Below the pieces are notes generated by a model that did not search any database, was not told the origin of the DNA, and worked only from the letters and a program-made list of their open reading frames with translations. Shown in pieces: positions 1 through 6,038 of a stretch of DNA of 17,420 nucleotides. Position 1 is the stretch's first letter. Each line of letters begins with the position of its first letter. This DNA comes from an uncultured Eubacteriales bacterium (lineage in GTDB: Bacteria > Bacillota > Clostridia > Oscillospirales > Oscillospiraceae). Position numbers and translations under genes: made by a program. Location: contig URWG01000023.1 in the NCBI GenBank assembly GCA_900551495.1, positions 1 through 17,420 of the forward strand, in the 5' to 3' direction.

Positions 1-54
1 ATAAGCATAACTATACCTACGGCATAGAAATGAAATCTCTATTTGAAAACCATA

Positions 55-114
55 AGAGTGCCACGAACAGGCGAGGATTTTTTTAACAGATTATCCTCGT
101 TCCTGCGTGACACT
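55..114. repeat. Imperfect 60-bp inverted repeat
   Basis: Two 23-base arms, GAGTGCCACG...CGAGGAT (from 55) and ATCCTCG...CGTGACACTC (to 114), flank a T-rich loop. The outer 10 and inner 7 positions pair with one mismatch; the middle six can pair as CAGG/CCTG with two-base bulges on each arm. No good start codon and ribosome site is associated with it. It could be an origin of transfer, a regulatory RNA hairpin or a relic of a small transposable element; the sequence does not decide between these. Confidence 0.6.
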
Positions 115-171
115 CTATATGTATCCGCTGCTTCTGATGAGCAGCGCTACGGTCATATTAGACCAACACAT

Positions 172-209
172 AAAAAATCCCTCCAATCCAAAAACTCGGA
201 TTTGAGGGA
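172..209 (-). terminator. Rho-independent terminator
   Basis: On the minus strand a 12-bp stem (TCCCTCAAATCC paired with GGATTGGAGGGA, one mismatch) is followed at once by six T residues (172-177 on the plus strand as A6). It is the last of three hairpins below the KTR gene; another stem-loop without a T tract lies at 227-262 (ACCCCG/CGGGGT ends). Confidence 0.7.
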
Positions 210-281
210 TATGGGCGTGTTTTTAGACCCCGTCAAAACCTCGTTTTTTTATTTGGCGGGGTGATGTCTTTATATAGAACA

Positions 282-328
282 TAAAAACAGAGCCGACGAA
301 CTGTGAGGTATCTCACAAGTTTGTCGGC
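282..328 (-). terminator. Terminator of the KTR gene
   Basis: A long stem (292-328, GCCGAC...GTCGGC ends, one mismatch and one bulge) begins seven bases after the KTR stop codon and is followed by TCTGTTTTT on the minus strand. It ends the minus-strand transcript that carries the lipoprotein remnant and the KTR gene. Confidence 0.75.
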
Positions 329-335
329 CCTGCGT

Positions 336-518
336 CTATGCGTCTGGCTCCTTAATAATTGTAATGCTTAGATTTTTTACGCTGACAAGCAACTCACGCT
401 TACATTTCGGACAATAAAGCGGGTAGTTTATCATAATCGTTTGGGGTAGAATTTTATCTCTTGTCTTGCTCCCGCATTTCGGGCAGCGAAGCCAAACGGA
501 CGAATTCTTTTCGTCCAT
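336..518 (-). CDS. Cysteine-rich KTR-type small protein of mobile elements
   Basis: A 60-aa cytoplasmic protein with two CPKC knuckles (residues 12-15 and 36-39) and the KTR tripeptide at 18-20 just after the first knuckle. This is the pattern of the cysteine-rich KTR family found in Firmicutes conjugative elements, presumably a single zinc ribbon; its function is unknown. The start chosen is the ATG at 518, which has GGAGG seven bases upstream; an in-frame ATG 20 codons earlier lies inside the neighbouring lipoprotein remnant and has no ribosome site. It follows that remnant by 29 bases and probably shares its promoter at 823-851. A strong terminator follows directly. The family assignment is confident; any role in DNA or RNA binding is inference. 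Confidence 0.85.
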   Translation of the reverse strand: MDEKNSSVWLRCPKCGSKTRDKILPQTIMINYPLYCPKCKRELLVSVKNLSITIIKEPDA

Positions 519-547
519 AGTTGCACCTCCTATTGAGGCAATTAGCA

Positions 548-801
548 TCATTCCATAACGGCGTCTTTCAGTCTGCAATACTGAAATCCGTTTTCTGTAT
601 AGAGTTCAAAAGTACCAGTCACAGTTATTTCAGACCCCACTTCAGGGTAATCATTTGGATACTTTCGGCTTTGGCAGCAGCTTCGGTTTCCGTCACAAGC
701 TCACTTTCATAATTCCGTGTGGGGACTGTTGAAACATCGGAGCAGCCGCTAAGCAGCATTATCAGCACAAGAAGCGCTGCAAACATTGATTTTCTCATCA
801 T
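548..801 (-). pseudogene. Small lipoprotein gene broken by a one-base frameshift
   Basis: The ATG at 801 has a ribosome site (AAGAAGG) and opens a lipoprotein signal peptide with the lipobox LLSGC, Cys at residue 20. The frame runs to a TAA at 625-627. From about residue 45 the coding sense continues in another frame: KYPNDYPEVGSEITVTGTF and on to ...CRLKDAVME, ending in TGA at 548, which reads like a beta-rich, OB-fold-type small domain. Restoring one A in the GAAAG at about 663-666 (GAA AAG) joins both halves into one reading frame of 84 codons. The total length, 254 bases, is one short of a multiple of three, as this predicts. It is either a real mutation or an error in a homopolymer run. 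The promoter at 823-851 is intact. The protein family was not named with confidence. Confidence 0.8.
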
Positions 802-822
802 ATCGACCTTCTTTACGGCTTC

Positions 823-851
823 ATTATACGAAAAAGAGCCGATGTCCTCAA
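823..851 (-). promoter_or_regulatory. Sigma-A-type promoter of the lipoprotein/KTR unit
   Basis: On the minus strand TTGAGG (846-851), a 17-base spacer and a perfect TATAAT (823-828) precede the lipoprotein start at 801. The rest of the 190-base gap below parB holds no gene that I can see. Confidence 0.75.
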
Positions 852-993
852 AGGTACAAACAGATTTGCGAGATATTGCAGGTATTCTTTTTTCGGATAG
901 TCTTGGCAGTAGTTAGGGGGTGAGGTGTGGAGAGGGGGAAGCGCAAAATATGGCTATCCACGCAAACAGGCAGACCTCGCCCTCGGTGTGCGG

Positions 994-1929
994 CTATCTT
1001 TCGTGCGCTTTGTTCCGTTGCAGGTGTCGGTTGTAAAACTCCAACGCCTTGACAACGAAATCTGCTTCCTGTCCCTTGGGAACGGTTTTCGGAATGAGCT
1101 TGGTTATCCTTTCGTCACGGAAAGCAGGCTTTTCCTTTTGGTTTGGCTTTTCTTCCTCCATAATGGATTGGATAACCTCGTCCGTCAGTTTTCCGTCTTG
1201 CTTAAACTTTTTCATTTTGATAGCCTGCGCCAATGAGGGAGTAGCGTCGTTATAGCTCATCGCTTCAAGCAAGGTGTATTGCTGTTCCTCGGCAAGATAG
1301 GAAATCTCCACCGCAGGACGGAAAGCAATCTGCTTTTCATCTACCATCTGGAGAATTTCGGGTACAAGCTCGGTCAAGCGGATAAAACGGCGGATTTGCT
1401 CACGGCTTTCGCCAACTTTGTCGGCGAGTTCTTCGTTAGACCTCGACTTCGACACCAATGGTGTCGAAGTTAAATCATTCCGTTTTCCTTGTCTGTCCAT
1501 TGCTTCAAGCCGCATTTTATAGGCAAAGGCTTTTTCACTCGGCAGAATAACAGACCTTTGCAGATTACTTTCCACCATAATGATAATGGCTTCATCACGG
1601 GTAAGGTCTTTGACCTCGCATTTGAGGGTTTCAAGCCCCGCAAGCTCACACGCCTTTTTTCGTCTGTGACCGCTGATAAGCTCATACCGCCCGTCCTCTT
1701 TCAAACGCACGGTAGCAGGGGTCATTACGCCGTTCCGCTTAATACTCTCGACAAGCTGCTCCATATCCTCGTCCATTAAAACCTTGAACGGATGGTCTGG
1801 GAACTCGTCAATCTCCGATATGGGAATATCCCGTATCTTGCTTAAAGCTGCTTCCGCACGGCTTTCGTCCGTCTGGAACAGGTCATCGTAAGCGGTCAGC
1901 TCGATTTTGGTTTCTCTGTTTCTCGCCAA
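994..1929 (-). CDS. ParB/RepB/Spo0J-family partition protein
   Basis: A 311-aa ParB-type protein that would bind parS-like sites and work with ParA to keep or segregate the element. The N-terminal ParB/Srx domain has the CTP-binding motif GHRR (about residues 87-90, in ELISGHRRKKACELAG) and SNLQR near 121-125. A helix-turn-helix follows in the middle (SNEELADKVGESREQIRRFIRL), then a basic C-terminal tail. The start chosen is TTG at 1929: AGGAGG lies ten bases upstream, whereas the in-frame ATG codons further upstream lie deep inside parA and have no such site. The gene overlaps the 3' end of parA by 47 bases in another frame, so the two are translationally linked. Family assignment is confident; the parS site was not identified. 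Confidence 0.9.
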   Translation of the reverse strand: MARNRETKIELTAYDDLFQTDESRAEAALSKIRDIPISEIDEFPDHPFKVLMDEDMEQLVESIKRNGVMTPATVRLKEDGRYELISGHRRKKACELAGLETLKCEVKDLTRDEAIIIMVESNLQRSVILPSEKAFAYKMRLEAMDRQGKRNDLTSTPLVSKSRSNEELADKVGESREQIRRFIRLTELVPEILQMVDEKQIAFRPAVEISYLAEEQQYTLLEAMSYNDATPSLAQAIKMKKFKQDGKLTDEVIQSIMEEEKPNQKEKPAFRDERITKLIPKTVPKGQEADFVVKALEFYNRHLQRNKAHER

Positions 1930-2710
1930 GCTCTGCCACCTCCTTTGAGAACTGTTCATATGCTGCGGCAACCTTGCCGCCTTTGTCGTAGGCGAAAATG
2001 CTTTTACCCTCTGCGGTTGCCTCCACAGCACGGATAGAATGAGGTATCTCGGTATCAAATACCTTGATTTTCTGACCGTAGGCGTTCTTGACCGTCGCCG
2101 TGATTTCTTTTGAAATGTTGGTGCGAGGCATAACCATTGTCATTAAGATACCGTCAATTCTGAGTTTGGGATTGATTTGCCGCTTGACCATTGACACGGA
2201 GCGAAGCAACAGCTCTAAGCCTTTTGCAGAAAGATAGTGGGGCTGTGTTGGGATAACCACGCTGTCAGCCGCCGCCAATGCGTTAATGGTTATCATACCC
2301 AAGCTCGGCATACAGTCGATAAGCACATAATCGTAGTTTTTCTTAACCTCATTTACATAGGTTTTCAAAACACGCTCACGGCTCATCGCATTGATTAGCC
2401 TTACTTCAAAGCCCGATAACTCAATGTTTGACGGGAGCAGGTCAACGCCTTCGCTGTGGGATAAAATCCCTTGCGAAACATCAAAAGATTTATCGTCTAT
2501 GATGTTCTGCATGATTGTGGAGAGCGTAATGGGTAAATCATCTGGTCGGTTGTAACCCAGAGCCATTGTGAGATTTGCCTGTGCATCGGCGTCAATCAAT
2601 AACACTCTTTTTCCTTGCTTCGCCAGACCCACACCCAGATTGACCGCTGTTGTGGTCTTGCCAACACCGCCTTTCTGGTTGGTCAGAGCAATCACTTTGC
2701 AATTTGACAT
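1883..2710 (-). CDS. ParA-family ATPase of a mobile element
   Basis: A 275-aa ParA/Soj-type ATPase. The deviant Walker A motif KGGVGKTT is at residues 13-20, followed by DADAQANLT (switch I region) and the Walker B strand VLIDCMPSLG. It would use ATP-dependent binding to nucleoid DNA to position or stabilise the circular form of the element together with ParB. The start is the ATG at 2710, preceded by GGAGG with good spacing; an earlier ATG 24 codons upstream lies inside a hairpin and lacks a ribosome site. Upstream lie a small hairpin (2737-2759) and a terminator (2781-2819), so parAB either has its own promoter or depends on read-through. Identification is confident; the exact role in this element is inferred. 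Confidence 0.95.
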   Translation of the reverse strand: MSNCKVIALTNQKGGVGKTTTAVNLGVGLAKQGKRVLLIDADAQANLTMALGYNRPDDLPITLSTIMQNIIDDKSFDVSQGILSHSEGVDLLPSNIELSGFEVRLINAMSRERVLKTYVNEVKKNYDYVLIDCMPSLGMITINALAAADSVVIPTQPHYLSAKGLELLLRSVSMVKRQINPKLRIDGILMTMVMPRTNISKEITATVKNAYGQKIKVFDTEIPHSIRAVEATAEGKSIFAYDKGGKVAAAYEQFSKEVAELGEKQRNQNRADRLR

Positions 2711-2736
2711 AGCTGCGTCCTCCTTTCGCATAGATT

Positions 2737-2759
2737 TAGCCGCTTTGTCAAGGCGGCTA
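2737..2759 (-). promoter_or_regulatory. Hairpin in the parA leader
   Basis: TAGCCGC and GCGGCTA form a perfect 7-bp stem in the minus-strand leader, 14 bases upstream of the parA ribosome site. The same core, AGCCGCTT/AAGCGGCT, forms the stem of the adjacent terminator at 2781-2819. The two could form alternative pairings or be repeated protein-binding sites. Confidence 0.45.
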
Positions 2760-2780
2760 TGTAAATCGTACAGAGAACGC

Positions 2781-2819
2781 AAAAAAGCCGCTTACTCTTA
2801 TGGAAAAGAATAAGCGGCT
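2781..2819 (-). terminator. Terminator between the 59-aa gene and parA
   Basis: On the minus strand AGCCGCTTA and TAAGCGGCT form a perfect 9-bp stem followed by six T residues (A6 at 2781-2786 on the plus strand). It lies 16 bases after the stop codon of the 59-aa gene and could act as an attenuator of parAB. Confidence 0.75.
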
Positions 2820-2834
2820 CACTCTTGAATTGCC

Positions 2835-3014
2835 TTAGTCATATTTGACTTTCATTCTCTTGACAGGCGCATTGGCTACCTTGAAAATGAGTTCGTCGAT
2901 GCAGTCCGTATATCTGCCTTGCCGTATGAGAGCGTTTTTCAGCTCCACAAGGCTATGTAATATCAGCGTTCTTTCGTGACTGTCTACATATAGATGTGTG
3001 GTTTGGTCTTTCAT
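2835..3014 (-). CDS. 59-aa protein upstream of parA, function unknown
   Basis: A short gene with an ATG at 3014, GGAGG seven bases upstream, and a TAA at 2835. The protein is 59 residues, starts MKDQTTHLYVDSHERTLIL, is charged, and contains LKNALIRQGRYTDCIDELI, which reads like a helical domain. It ends in a basic tail (VKRMKVKYD). I recall similar small proteins next to partition genes in clostridial conjugative elements, but cannot name a family. It has its own promoter-like sequence (3038-3067) and a terminator (2781-2819), so it may be a single-gene unit. It could be a partition accessory or regulator, which is only inference from position. Confidence 0.8.
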   Translation of the reverse strand: MKDQTTHLYVDSHERTLILHSLVELKNALIRQGRYTDCIDELIFKVANAPVKRMKVKYD

Positions 3015-3037
3015 ACGCTCGACCTCCTTGCATTTAT

Positions 3038-3067
3038 ATTGTACCGTAGGTTGATGTTAAGTTCCAA
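3038..3067 (-). promoter_or_regulatory. Promoter of the 59-aa gene
   Basis: TTGGAA (3062-3067), an 18-base spacer and TACAAT (3038-3043) on the minus strand, with the ribosome site and ATG following within 25 bases. Confidence 0.5.
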
Positions 3068-3084
3068 TGTGCAATAGGCTTGTC

Positions 3085-3276
3085 CTACGCCACATCGGGA
3101 ACAGCGGCGTAAATGTTGATTGTTCTAACGCTGCCACGCTTAACTACCGTCGGATGCTCGGAGAAGTCCACTTTGTTATTTTCACCGTACTTCAACACCT
3201 TGTCCGAGGTCTTTAAGCTATGTACCCAAAGCCCACGAAACGCAGAATTTTGAGCTGAATTTGCGCTGTGGAACAT
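3085..3276 (-). CDS. Unrecognised ORF at the element end, possibly truncated
   Basis: The frame ends at a TAG at 3085 and is open upstream past the element boundary. The first ATG inside the element is at 3276, only 16 bases from the junction, and has no ribosome site, so the 5' part of the gene may be missing. The visible residues, about 63, include LWVHSLKTSDKVLKYGENNK and a C-terminus rich in beta-type residues (VRTINIYAAVPDVA). I do not recognise the family. Codon use and base composition match the mobile element, not the downstream host gene. It could be the C-terminus of a larger element protein or a complete short gene using a poor start. Confidence 0.45.
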   Translation of the reverse strand: MFHSANSAQNSAFRGLWVHSLKTSDKVLKYGENNKVDFSEHPTVVKRGSVRTINIYAAVPDVA

Positions 3277-3292
3277 TTCCGATGCTTCTCTG

Positions 3293-3706
3293 GGGACAGA
3301 GGAGCTTGGACACCTTGAGATGATCGGGGCGATCGTGCACCAGCTCACGCGCAAGCTGACCGAGGAGCAGCAGAGAGAGGCGGGCTTTGCACCGTACTTT
3401 GTCGATCACACGGTCGGCATTTACCCGCAGTCGGCAGCGGGGACGCCGTGGTCCGCCGCGACAATGGCAGTGAAGGGCGACCCGATCACCGACCTGACGG
3501 AGGATATGGCGGCGGAGCAAAAGGCGAGGACGACGTATGACAATATTCTGCGGCTGTCGGACGATCCCGATGTGAACGATGCGATCAAATTCCTGCGGGC
3601 GCGGGAGGTCGTGCACTTCCAGCGCTTCGGCGAGGGCGTTGAGCGCCTGCGGGAGCACCTGAACAGCAAGAACGTATATTTTATGAATCCCGCGTTGGAT
3701 ACCTGA
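3293..3706 (+). pseudogene. cotJC: 3' part of cotJC, manganese-catalase-like spore coat gene
   Basis: The 137 residues from GTEELGHLEMIGAIV to the end (SKNVYFMNPALDT) match the Mn-catalase/CotJC family, a coat protein made in the mother cell during sporulation. The helix with EELGHLEM carries one Glu and one His metal ligand; TEDMAAEQKARTTYDNILRL and FLRAREVVHFQRFGEG carry the second pair. The N-terminal helix with the first Glu ligand, about 55 codons, is missing. Upstream of 3293 the sequence switches at once to mobile-element DNA, and no cotJC start or ribosome site remains. The missing 5' part should lie at the far end of the element if this was a simple insertion. An ATG at 3320 would give a shorter product lacking EELGHLE and is unlikely to be functional. 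Confidence 0.85.
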
Positions 3707-3710
3707 TACC

Positions 3711-3741
3711 GATTCTTGATGAAAATATTTCATCAAGAATC
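3711..3741. repeat. Perfect 14-bp palindrome after cotJC
   Basis: GATTCTTGATGAAA and its exact complement flank three bases, beginning four bases after the cotJC stop codon. It may be the cotJC terminator, though no T tract follows. The stretch from 3742 to 3850 holds a small GCGCC/GGCGC hairpin near 3785 and no gene that I can support. Confidence 0.6.
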
Positions 3742-3850
3742 CCATGTGCTACGCACGATGCACCGTCTCATGCAGAATCTGACGCGCCTTTGGCGCAATA
3801 AAAAGCTTTTCCGGCTTCTTAACAGATTTTAGTATGAGAATAAAGCACCG

Positions 3851-3889
3851 ATAAAATACGGAGCTGTCCCGCACCCGCAGGACAGCTCC
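3851..3889 (-). terminator. Second terminator after the SLH gene
   Basis: GGAGCTGTCC (3860-3869) pairs perfectly with GGACAGCTCC (3880-3889); on the minus strand it is followed by the T-rich GTATTTTATC. It stands behind the hairpin at 3921-3957, giving tandem terminators. Confidence 0.65.
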
Positions 3890-3920
3890 AAAACGTGGGG
3901 TAGATTTTCTTGATAAAGCG

Positions 3921-3957
3921 ACGGACGGCTGCAACCTTAGCAGATGCAGCCGTCCGT
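3921..3957 (-). terminator. First terminator-like hairpin after the SLH gene
   Basis: A perfect 13-bp stem (ACGGACGGCTGCA with its complement) and an 11-base loop, starting 20 bases after the SLH stop codon. On the minus strand it is followed by CGCTTTATC, a weak T tract. Confidence 0.6.
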
Positions 3958-3977
3958 ATATTTCAGTGAGTATGATC

Positions 3978-5795
3978 TTAGGAGAAGGAGACAGCGACGT
4001 TGACGGTCTTGCCCTGCACGGAGCCGAGCATACCGTTGACCATGTCGACGAGCGCTTCCGCCAGTGCGTAGACGCTGTCGCCGTTGACAGCAGCGCCGAG
4101 CTTTGTCAGAGCGCCGTCCACAGAGGTATCGACGGTGATCTTCGTATCCTTCGTAAGGACTGCCTTGGTAGCGCCGACCTTCAGCGTGGTGCCGGCGGCG
4201 ACGAACGCCTCGATGTCCTTGCCTTCGACCGTTTCAAGCTTAACGGCATCCTGGATGTGCTGCTTCAGTGCATGCAGATCGCCGACGTTGTTCAGCGTGA
4301 GGTTGCCGTTGTAGCTCTTGTCGAAGCCGAGCTTCTCGGTGCCGTTGCGGAGGTAGGAGCCGTTGACGAGCGTGAAGTAGCTGTCGTTATCGAGACCGCT
4401 TTCGGTCTTGATGTTGGCGGCGAGAGTCTCCCAAGCGGCGCGGGCGGCTTCAATGTCCTTCGGCGTACCGCTGATCTCGACGGGGTTGCCGAGCAGGACA
4501 TCATGCGGGGTGTAGACTGCGTAGGAAGCGGTCTTGCCGGCGATGTCGAGGTTGATCGTCGCATTATTGGCGGTGCCCTCCTTGCCGAAGGTCCAAGCGT
4601 TGCTCAGCCAACTCTGCAGGGAGATCGAATCGTGACCGGTGATGCCGGTGTTCAGCGTAGCGGTGTGCTCACGCAGCTTGCCGATGTCGAGAGAGCTGAT
4701 GTTCTGCATCCGGACGGTCGCCTTGAATTCGGAGGCGTCAACGGTGGTATTGGGGACAAGGACGACGAAGGAATAGTCGTCATAAACGGTGACCTTAACG
4801 GTGGACTTGCCGGAGGTGACCTCGAGCTGAAGCTTCATTGCCTCGCTCTCAAGGACGCCGCAGCGGGTGCACGCGCCGTTCTTGAAGTCGTGACCGGTGG
4901 CCTTGACGACCTCGGTCTCGCCGCATTCGCAGGTCTTGACGCCGTCATGGGTGCAGGTCGCGGTGCTTTCGCCGAACTTGTGCTCGTGGGGCTTGGGCTC
5001 GGGCTTGTCCTCTTCAACAATGTGGATGGTGTGATCGGAGATCGCCTTGCCGTTGACGGTGATGCCGTTAGCCTCGCCGGTGACGACGGTGGTGCCGACG
5101 GGAACCTCGGTCAGGGTGACGTTGTCCGCGACGACAAGGATAATGCCCTTGCCCTCGGGCTTAACGGCAGCCTTGTCTTCGGTGATGTAGGTGGTAACGG
5201 TCTGGCCGAGCAGGCTGACCGCAGAGGCGCGGTTGATGTTGCGCTCGGGAGCGACGACGGTCTTACCGCCGACGACATCGATACCGCGGACAAAGCCGTG
5301 GTTGAGCAGAGCGTTGATATAGCCCTTTGCCCATCTGCTGCACTTATCCATGTCGGTGGTGCCGACGGAGAGCTTGTCCTCTTCCTTGAAGCCCAGCGCA
5401 CGCGCGAACATGACGAAGAACATCTCGCGGGTGAGGGTGCCGTTCGGGTCCATCTCGGTCTCGGAGACGCCCTTCAGGATGCCGGCGGCGACACACTTTG
5501 CGACGGCATCGGCGTACCAGTCGGTGGACTTGACGTCGGTGAGCTTGCTGATGTCAGCCTTTTCGGTGAGCTTGAGAAGTCTGACCATGATCTGACCGGC
5601 TTCGGCGCGGGTCATCTGACGGTCGGGATAGAAGCTGCCGTTGGGTTCGCCCTTGACGATGCTGTAATCGCTCCACTCGTCGATGGCTTTCTTTGCCCAG
5701 TGGTTCGCAGTGTCCTTATAGTCGGCTGCGAAAACGGGGAGGGTCAGAGCGGACAGGATGCAGAGTGCCAAGATAATCGAAATAAGTTTTTTCAA
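3978..5795 (-). CDS. SLH-domain cell-surface protein
   Basis: A 605-aa exported protein. A signal peptide (KK start, hydrophobic core, cleavage near VFA-AD at residues 21-25) is followed by three SLH modules (about 26-70, 85-135 and 145-205; DKC-RWAKGYINALLNHGFVRG is the third) that anchor proteins to secondary cell-wall polymers. A Pro/Glu linker (262-270) leads to a short Cys/His-rich module (HEHKFGES at 270-277, Cys 281, 289, 291, 309, 312), a pattern often seen as a spacer repeat in gut clostridial surface proteins. The remaining roughly 290 residues are Thr/Asn-rich with beta character and no recognised domain. The start is a TTG at 5795 with AAAGGA eight bases upstream; the nearby ATG is out of frame. 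It is a single-gene unit with a consensus promoter (5922-5950) and tandem terminators. It is probably a surface or S-layer-associated protein; the ligand is unknown. Confidence 0.9.
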   Translation of the reverse strand: MKKLISIILALCILSALTLPVFAADYKDTANHWAKKAIDEWSDYSIVKGEPNGSFYPDRQMTRAEAGQIMVRLLKLTEKADISKLTDVKSTDWYADAVAKCVAAGILKGVSETEMDPNGTLTREMFFVMFARALGFKEEDKLSVGTTDMDKCSRWAKGYINALLNHGFVRGIDVVGGKTVVAPERNINRASAVSLLGQTVTTYITEDKAAVKPEGKGIILVVADNVTLTEVPVGTTVVTGEANGITVNGKAISDHTIHIVEEDKPEPKPHEHKFGESTATCTHDGVKTCECGETEVVKATGHDFKNGACTRCGVLESEAMKLQLEVTSGKSTVKVTVYDDYSFVVLVPNTTVDASEFKATVRMQNISSLDIGKLREHTATLNTGITGHDSISLQSWLSNAWTFGKEGTANNATINLDIAGKTASYAVYTPHDVLLGNPVEISGTPKDIEAARAAWETLAANIKTESGLDNDSYFTLVNGSYLRNGTEKLGFDKSYNGNLTLNNVGDLHALKQHIQDAVKLETVEGKDIEAFVAAGTTLKVGATKAVLTKDTKITVDTSVDGALTKLGAAVNGDSVYALAEALVDMVNGMLGSVQGKTVNVAVSFS

Positions 5796-5921
5796 TTTGA
5801 GTCATCCTTTCTTGTGGTTTTTCGGCTTTTGCCGACGGAAAAGGGAGGACGCAGCTCTGCCTGCGGGCAAATCGGCGAATGTCCCTTGACGCGTTGGCAC
5901 AATCCGACAATCTACACGGAT

Positions 5922-5950
5922 AGTATAGCCGTTGCATGTCGTCTTGTCAA
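5922..5950 (-). promoter_or_regulatory. Strong promoter of the SLH gene
   Basis: A consensus TTGACA (5945-5950), a 17-base spacer and TATACT (5922-5927) on the minus strand. The leader of about 120 bases contains a TCGGC/GCCGA hairpin (about 5821-5835) shortly before the ribosome site. Confidence 0.85.
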
Positions 5951-5994
5951 TATAAATCACAAAAAAACGAACAGAATTTTCCGACGGAAATCTT

Positions 5995-6028
5995 AAAAAT
6001 CCTGCGTGCAGCAGCGTCTGCCCGCAGG
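5995..6028 (-). terminator. Terminator of cysK
   Basis: CCTGCG and CGCAGG close a hairpin (6001-6028) that is followed by ATTTTT on the minus strand, ten bases after the cysK stop codon. Confidence 0.7.
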
Positions 6029-6038
6029 AAAGGAGACG

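Larger units (their letters stand above)
1..3292. mobile_element. One end of an integrated conjugative or mobilisable element
   Basis: This stretch is A+T-richer than the rest and carries ParA, ParB, a Cys-rich KTR peptide and small accessory genes, all on the minus strand, a set typical of Firmicutes integrative elements. Its right boundary is placed at about 3292, because cotJC coding sequence begins abruptly in frame at 3293 without its first roughly 55 codons. The other end, the recombinase and the transfer genes must lie before position 1. Whether the boundary is a clean element end or a later rearrangement is not certain, since the last ORF of the element also looks shortened there. The element family cannot be named without the integrase. 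Confidence 0.75.

Noticed and set aside
43..264. 73-aa plus-strand ORF at the left edge
   Set aside because: It runs through the inverted repeat and two hairpins and has no ribosome site.
3749..3934. 61-aa minus-strand ORF between cotJC and the SLH gene
   Set aside because: It lies across both SLH terminators and lacks a ribosome site.
3966..5996. 676-aa open frame on the plus strand
   Set aside because: It is exactly antisense to the SLH gene, has no ribosome site and its composition is that of a mirror frame in G+C-rich DNA.
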